A program made the position numbers and the translations under genes. From contig JAPPGF010000023.1 of assembly GCA_028875075.1 (NCBI GenBank), positions 38,396 to 102,395 of the forward strand: a DNA stretch of 64,000 nucleotides, read 5' to 3'. This DNA comes from Gemmatimonadota bacterium. Its GTDB lineage: Bacteria; Gemmatimonadota; Gemmatimonadetes; Longimicrobiales; Gaopeijiaceae. Positions 59,384 to 64,000 of this stretch are shown piece after piece. Position 1 is the first letter of the stretch; the number at the start of each line of letters is the position of its first letter. Below the pieces are notes generated by a model. That model did no database searches. It had not been told where the DNA came from and saw only the letters and a list, made by a program, of their open reading frames with translations.

Positions 59384-59550
59384 GGATGCTCCTCCTTGTT
59401 TGACATCGCTCGTCGTTGGTTCATGCGGCCTGCATCCCTGTTGCCGATCGACCACCAAGTTCGGCCCCCGGCCCTACGGCCGTAGTGATGGTGCTCACGA
59501 CCACCGGGCCCCGGCATCGGGGATCCTGCGGCTGAAGAGCACTTCGAGAT
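59355..59550. repeat. leader cassette copy 1 (imperfect duplicate of ~62218-62402)
   Basis: Shared blocks TTGGTTCATGC-GCCTG, CGACC-CCA-GTTCGGC, CGGCATCGGGGATCC-GCGGCTGAAGAGCAC-TCGAGA. Confidence 0.8.
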
Positions 59551-59804
59551 CCGGGGCGGGTGCCGCTCCCTCGGCCGCCGCCTTTGTCGCCAGCCCCAGC
59601 GGGTCGCGCAGGACGCCTCTCACCTGTCCGATGCCCGGATCGAGCCGAATCTCATCGGCATGTCCACGGTCGACGCCGACACCGCAGCCATCACGCTCGC
59701 CGACACCGTTGGCGGTGCGACGGGGCGTTCGGCCGGGCACCGGCCCGGTTCCCGCATCGACCCGGGCGAACAACGGGAAGGCGGCGAGCACGGGCCTTCT
59801 CACC

Positions 59805-62252
59805 TCATCTCGTGACTTCGTTCTCGCTCCTGTAGTTGCCTCGCACTCCCGCGATCGTCATGTCGCCCACCAGCCGGTATCTGCCGGACGGGGCCGACGT
59901 CAGATCGTAGCCGCACAGCCCGCCGGTCCGTCTCGAGCCCGCCACCTCGCTCCAGCCTGACCCCGTGTTCCGTTGCCATGCCGACCAATGGTAGTCGTAC
60001 AGCCTGCCGTTGAAGGTGCCACCGCCGCGGATGCAGCCCGTGTTGCCGACGCTCAGGTTGATGCCTCCCACCCGCAGCGTCACGGAACCGTTGTTGTTGA
60101 TCCTGAGTCCGCTGAACGCCTCGAAGTCGCCGCCGCCTCCCGCCTCAACCGTGACGCTGAACGACTGCTCGGCCGAGAGGCCGCCCGGATCGGTGGCGGT
60201 GATCCGGATCGTCGCACTGCCCTGGACCACTGCCGCGACCGTGACCTCAGATCCGGACGCGCTCACGGTCGCCGCGCTCGTCCTCGACGAACGAGCCGTG
60301 TACGTCAGCTGGTCCCCGTCCGGATCGCTGAAGTAGGAGGAAGCATCCACCGTGGACATCTCACCCGCCGTCATCGTCCGGTCGGAGATCGATCCGACGG
60401 TCTCGGGCGACCGGTTGCTCCCGCCACCCGTCTCGACCGTCACCGTGAACGACTGCTCGGCGGAGAGCCCGCCCGGATCCGTCGCCGTGACGCGGATCGT
60501 CGCGCTGCCCTGGGCCACTGCCGCGACCGTGACCTCAGATCCGGACACGCTCACGGTCGCCGCGCTCGTCCTCGACGAACGAGCCGTGTACGTCAGCTGG
60601 TCCCCGTCCGGATCGCTGAAGTAGGAGGAAGCATCCACCGTGGACATCTCACCCGCCGTCATCGTCCGGTCGGAGATCGACCCGACGGTCTCGGGCGACC
60701 GGTTGCTCCCGCCACCACCACCGCCCGAGGCTTCGATGGTGCCCTGGACGACGACGCGCCCTTCGATATGGCAGCCCCCGCTCGCCCGGCACGTGTAGCG
60801 TATGCCCGCCTCCTCGATGTAGCCGCCGTTGTTGAACGTGATCGTGATCTGCCCGCTCGAGAACTGGAAGCTCGCCCTGGACGTCACGTCCGGCGTCCAG
60901 AAGCCCGTCGGCAGCGTCGAGACCGTCTCGCCCGTCTGGTAGGTGGCAGGAGTGCTTCCACCACCCCCCCCGCTCTCCCCGTCAACCGCAATCCGGTCAA
61001 AGAGGGCAGTGCCGCCCGATTCGCCCGTGGGACTGAGCACCCACAGCTCCACCTCCATGACCTCGGTCGGGATGGTGCTTCCCAAGCGGGTTTCGAAGAG
61101 CGTTACTCCCCCGGCGACAGCGCGTACTTCCCCGTTCTTGAACTCGGCCACGATGTCTGTGAATTCGCCGGAGCCCGTGCTGATGGCGCTGGACGTTCCG
61201 ACAAGGTCTTCTTCCGTGATCCATCTGGATTCGTTCCGGTCGAAGAACCACAAGCCAAAGTTGCCGTACGAGAACGAGCCGATATCGAAACTGATGGCCG
61301 GGTACCTGGAGTGACCCGTGCGCAGTACCACGGAGGCACCGTGGCCCTGGCCTGTTTGCACCCTGCCCATCCGCACGCCGACTTCCCATTCGGTGATGAC
61401 CGAACCCAAGCTCCGTCGCGCCCTTCCAGATCTCTCCGTAGAAGTATCGGTCAGTCTGAGAACACCTGCGGACACGGACGCTCGGGCATTGGCAAGCTCC
61501 CAGTCGGACAGGCTCGCCGAGCTGTCGAAGTCGTCGCGCAAGACGGTGCCGGAGGTGCCACCACCCGTGACAGTGACGGCGACCGTATGACTGGCGGAGA
61601 GTCCACCCGGATCCGTAGCGGTCGCGGTTACCATGGCAGTACCCGAGGCGACGGCCGAGATCGTCAGCACGCTTCCCGAGACGGACACGGTGGCCACGGC
61701 GGTGTTCGAGCTCGTCGCCGCGTAGCTCAGCGCGTCGCCGTCCGGATCGGTGAAGGCGGGGGCCAGGTTGACCGTGGCCGACTCGCCCACCGTCAGCGCC
61801 TGGGCCGGAACCGGGCTGGCGGCCACCGGCACGCGGTTGGCAGGCGTGACCGTCGCGGCCACCTGCAGCGAAGCCGACAGTCCGCCCGCATCGGTGGCGG
61901 TCACGTTCACCGTCGTCTCGCCGGCCCCAACCGCCGAGATCGTCAGCACGCTTCCCGAGACGGACACGGTGGCCACGGCGGTGTTCGAGCTCGTCGCCGC
62001 GTAGCTCAGTGCGTCGCCGTCCGGATCAGTGAAGGCGGGGGCCAAGTTGATCGTGGCCGACTCGCCCGCCGTCAGCGCCTGGGCCGGAACCGGGCTGGCG
62101 GCCACCGGCGCGCGGTTGGTAGGCGGAGGTTCCGGAGGAGGGGCAGTGGGCCCTCCCGAACCGCCGTCACCACACGAGACCGCAAAAATCAGCACCAGTC
62201 CTGAAGCAAGTCTGGCCAACAACGCGCTTCTCAGGTTGACCGATATGGACAT
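59805..62252 (-). CDS. Ig-like/cadherin-like repeat lipoprotein
   Basis: Lipobox VLIFAVSCGDGG; repeated (N)R(A/S)P...DPDGD.L.Y.A.SS.T..ATVS.SGS...I.AV..G.....TATDPGGLSA units. Confidence 0.85.
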   Translation of the reverse strand: MSISVNLRSALLARLASGLVLIFAVSCGDGGSGGPTAPPPEPPPTNRAPVAASPVPAQALTAGESATINLAPAFTDPDGDALSYAATSSNTAVATVSVSGSVLTISAVGAGETTVNVTATDAGGLSASLQVAATVTPANRVPVAASPVPAQALTVGESATVNLAPAFTDPDGDALSYAATSSNTAVATVSVSGSVLTISAVASGTAMVTATATDPGGLSASHTVAVTVTGGGTSGTVLRDDFDSSASLSDWELANARASVSAGVLRLTDTSTERSGRARRSLGSVITEWEVGVRMGRVQTGQGHGASVVLRTGHSRYPAISFDIGSFSYGNFGLWFFDRNESRWITEEDLVGTSSAISTGSGEFTDIVAEFKNGEVRAVAGGVTLFETRLGSTIPTEVMEVELWVLSPTGESGGTALFDRIAVDGESGGGGGSTPATYQTGETVSTLPTGFWTPDVTSRASFQFSSGQITITFNNGGYIEEAGIRYTCRASGGCHIEGRVVVQGTIEASGGGGGGSNRSPETVGSISDRTMTAGEMSTVDASSYFSDPDGDQLTYTARSSRTSAATVSVSGSEVTVAAVAQGSATIRVTATDPGGLSAEQSFTVTVETGGGSNRSPETVGSISDRTMTAGEMSTVDASSYFSDPDGDQLTYTARSSRTSAATVSASGSEVTVAAVVQGSATIRITATDPGGLSAEQSFSVTVEAGGGGDFEAFSGLRINNNGSVTLRVGGINLSVGNTGCIRGGGTFNGRLYDYHWSAWQRNTGSGWSEVAGSRRTGGLCGYDLTSAPSGRYRLVGDMTIAGVRGNYRSENEVTR
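60143..60712. repeat. two near-identical tandem ~285-bp Ig-like domain units
   Basis: Same nucleotide string (GAACGACTGCTCGGC-GAGAG ... CGGTCTCGGGCGACCGGTTGCTCCCGCCACC) occurs twice with few substitutions. Confidence 0.9.
61653..62130. repeat. second pair of near-identical Ig-like domain units (~275-bp period)
   Basis: GCCGAGATCGTCAGCACGCTTCCCGAGACGGACACGGTGGCC...GGGCCGGAACCGGGCTGGCGGCCACCGGC repeated. Confidence 0.9.
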
Positions 62253-62402
62253 GGATTTTCTTCCTTGTTCGGGTTGGTTCATGCCGCCTGTACATCCTTG
62301 TTGGCGACCGACCGCCAGGTTCGGCGCGATCACCGTCGTGATGCCGCTCACGGCCGCCAGGCCGCGGCATCGGGGATCCCGCGGCTGAAGAGCACCTCGA
62401 GA
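62218..62402. repeat. leader cassette copy 2
   Basis: See copy 1 at 59355-59550. Confidence 0.8.
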
Positions 62403-62633
62403 GAACCGGGCGCGTCCCCGTCGGGGTCCGTGAAGCGGGCCCACGCGTCGATCGTCGCCGTCTCGCCCATGTGGACCGTCAGGTCCGGGATCGCGCCCGC
62501 CGGCTCGGGCGCCCGGTTCGCGGGCGGCGGCGCGGGGGAGGCGGTTCCGTCACCCCGTCGCCGCATGCGACCGCCCATAAGGCCAACCCCAGCAGCGCAA
62601 GGACGGGCATGATGATTCGGGGTCGGCGCATCG
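62348..62633 (-). pseudogene. frameshifted, truncated Ig-like repeat lipoprotein
   Basis: MRRPRIIMPVLALLGLALWAVACGDGVTEPPPP in one frame; continuation PAPPPANRAPEPAGAIPDLTVHMGETATIDAWARFTDPDGD in another. Confidence 0.65.
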
Positions 62634-63379
62634 TATCACACTCCCAGGTGACCGTCCCGACGATAGGCCGGCGGGCCGATCCGTCGCAGCTGCGACGGGA
62701 AGAACGCCTTAATCCCTCTAAATCGTTGCCCTACAACGCTATATAGGAATGCGGGGGGGGGGGTAGCTCTGTCTGCCAGGACGAGAGGCGGCTTACGGGC
62801 GTCGGCAGATGTGCAGACGGGTCCCGATGCCGTTGATCCAGGTCCGTTCACCACCCAAGGAAACTCCGCCGAACCGTGACATTCGCTTTGCTCCATCGGT
62901 GCGGCTCTCCGTGGCCCGAGTTCAATTGCTCGGTAGGACCGATCTGGCCGTATAGGTCTAGGCATAGAACTTTCATTATAACAGCCTATAATCCGAGGTG
63001 TGGCCGCGCAAATGGGCCATTTCGGCGAGAATTCGGCGAGGGGGATCGAGGCGACGTATCGGCGGTCGAGGACCAGCGCGGCGAACTCGGAGCACAGGAT
63101 TTTCCCTTCCTGCTGCGCAGCCTCAAGATCTCCCGTGTTGCCCCTGCCCCGCACTCACGATTGGTTGTCGAAGCCGACAAAGCTTGCGTGTCCACGTCGG
63201 CCCCTCCGGGGGCAAGCCGGTCGGCCACGAGCCCCCAGAATCAGCCCACCTCGGCTTCTGGCCAACCTCTGCCATCCATGGAGCCAGGCAGCGAGTTGTC
63301 TGCCCTGAAAAAAGCGACTAGCGTAATGCTACAGCCGAAGAGGACACCATGAGCAAGAAACATACGAGTTCGAAGCCCT

Positions 63380-63607
63380 CTAGCCCTGCGACCGATCGAT
63401 GAACCCGCTTCCGACCCGCAACTCACGCGCCAGCGGGAGCAGTCCATCGAAGATCGGCTCGATTTCCCCGACCGGGATCATCTCCGGGTGTTCAAACAGC
63501 AAAGACTGCAGATTAGCCTCCCTGAACGTTGGCCGATCTAATGGAATGTGACGAAGCACCGTCGCGGTGCCGTTGCGGACCAGCACCGGTGATACGAACT
63601 GTCTGGC
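63380..63607 (-). pseudogene. N-terminal fragment of a nuclease-like (PD-(D/E)XK-associated) protein (tentative)
   Basis: FREANLQSLLFEHPEMIPVGEIEPIFDGLLPLARELRVGSGFIDRSQG* resembles the first ~70 aa of a longer family and then stops. Confidence 0.5.
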
Positions 63608-63609
63608 TC

Positions 63610-63846
63610 TCATCGGGTATCGACCTCCTTCTTGACCTTCGGTAACCCCCGGGCGTGCAGTTGAATCGGGACCAGGACGGCCAGCACGTCGCTCGTCGTG
63701 ATCTGATCGACCGGTTTGCTTCCTAGGCGCGGCAGCGCGTAGTCCCGGAGCGAGGCACGCCACTGGGCTTCGCTCTTGCTCCCCGATAGCATTACTGTGA
63801 CGAATTGGAACGGCATGAAGGTGTGGAACCCTGCCAGAATGGACAC
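63610..63846 (-). pseudogene. P4-type integrase core-binding-domain fragment
   Basis: SEAQWRASLRDYALPRLGSKPVDQITTSDVLAVLVPI without arm-binding or catalytic domains. Confidence 0.65.
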
Positions 63847-63962
63847 GCGGGTAACCGAACAGGTTCAGCGTCTGCACGGGTGCAGGTCTCCGACCTAGAA
63901 CCATAGAGCGCCGTTTCTATTACGCAACGTCTTCAGCCAACACCGACAGAAGGAGCAGCGCC

Positions 63963-64000
63963 TTGGGCAAGGTCATACTGATAACAGGAGCTTCCTCCGG
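63963..64000 (+). CDS. SDR-family oxidoreductase, 3'-truncated by window edge
   Basis: TTG start; GKVILITGASSG Rossmann motif. Confidence 0.65.
   Translation, partial: MGKVILITGASS

Noticed and set aside
59973-62204. 743-aa + strand ORF antisense to the Ig-like lipoprotein
   Set aside because: Arg-rich repetitive product mirrors the repeats of the real - strand gene.
62636-63154. 172-aa - strand ORF including LVLDRRYVASIPLAEFSPKWPICAATPRI
   Set aside because: Part looks protein-like but I could not tie it to any family; left unassigned.
1-64000. CRISPR arrays or rRNA operons
   Set aside because: No regularly spaced direct repeats with unique spacers and no rRNA-like sequence seen; the periodic repeats at 60-62 kb encode protein domains.

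Overview
High-GC bacterial chromosome segment. Protein style suggests Gemmatimonadota or a relative, but this is inference only. About 1-37.6 kb is mostly ordinary chromosomal coding: purF, add, fbp, a dicarboxylate symporter, a MacA/MacB/TolC-like efflux cluster, DUF4097, pdxH, a TIGR01777 epimerase, bactofilin, a ThiO-like oxidase, KdkA-like and LpxL-like genes, proC, two TonB-dependent receptors, a LOG-family gene, a cytochrome P460-like gene and a PLP decarboxylase with an apparent 1-nt frameshift. It includes tRNA-Leu(TAA) and a cluster of decayed genes at 29.2-30.15 kb. At 37.64 kb a tRNA-Val(TAC) is followed immediately by a tyrosine integrase and a compact, co-oriented block (37.76-54.1 kb): excisionase-like protein, winged-helix protein, ArdC-like protein, VirB11, VirD4, VirB8, VirB6, VirB5, VirB10, VirB9, VirB4, VirB3 and VirB2. 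A divergent S24 repressor ends the block. This is an integrative conjugative element with no relaxase I can recognise. The only large gap in the block (44841-45135) holds three long hairpins in a row, making it the best candidate here for an undescribed functional element (oriT-like ssDNA structure or structured RNA). From 55 to 64 kb there is an accessory region: COG3904-like lipoprotein, an intact-looking copper nitrite reductase, an Ig-like repeat lipoprotein with a duplicated leader cassette, gene fragments including integrase remnants, and the start of an SDR gene at the window edge.
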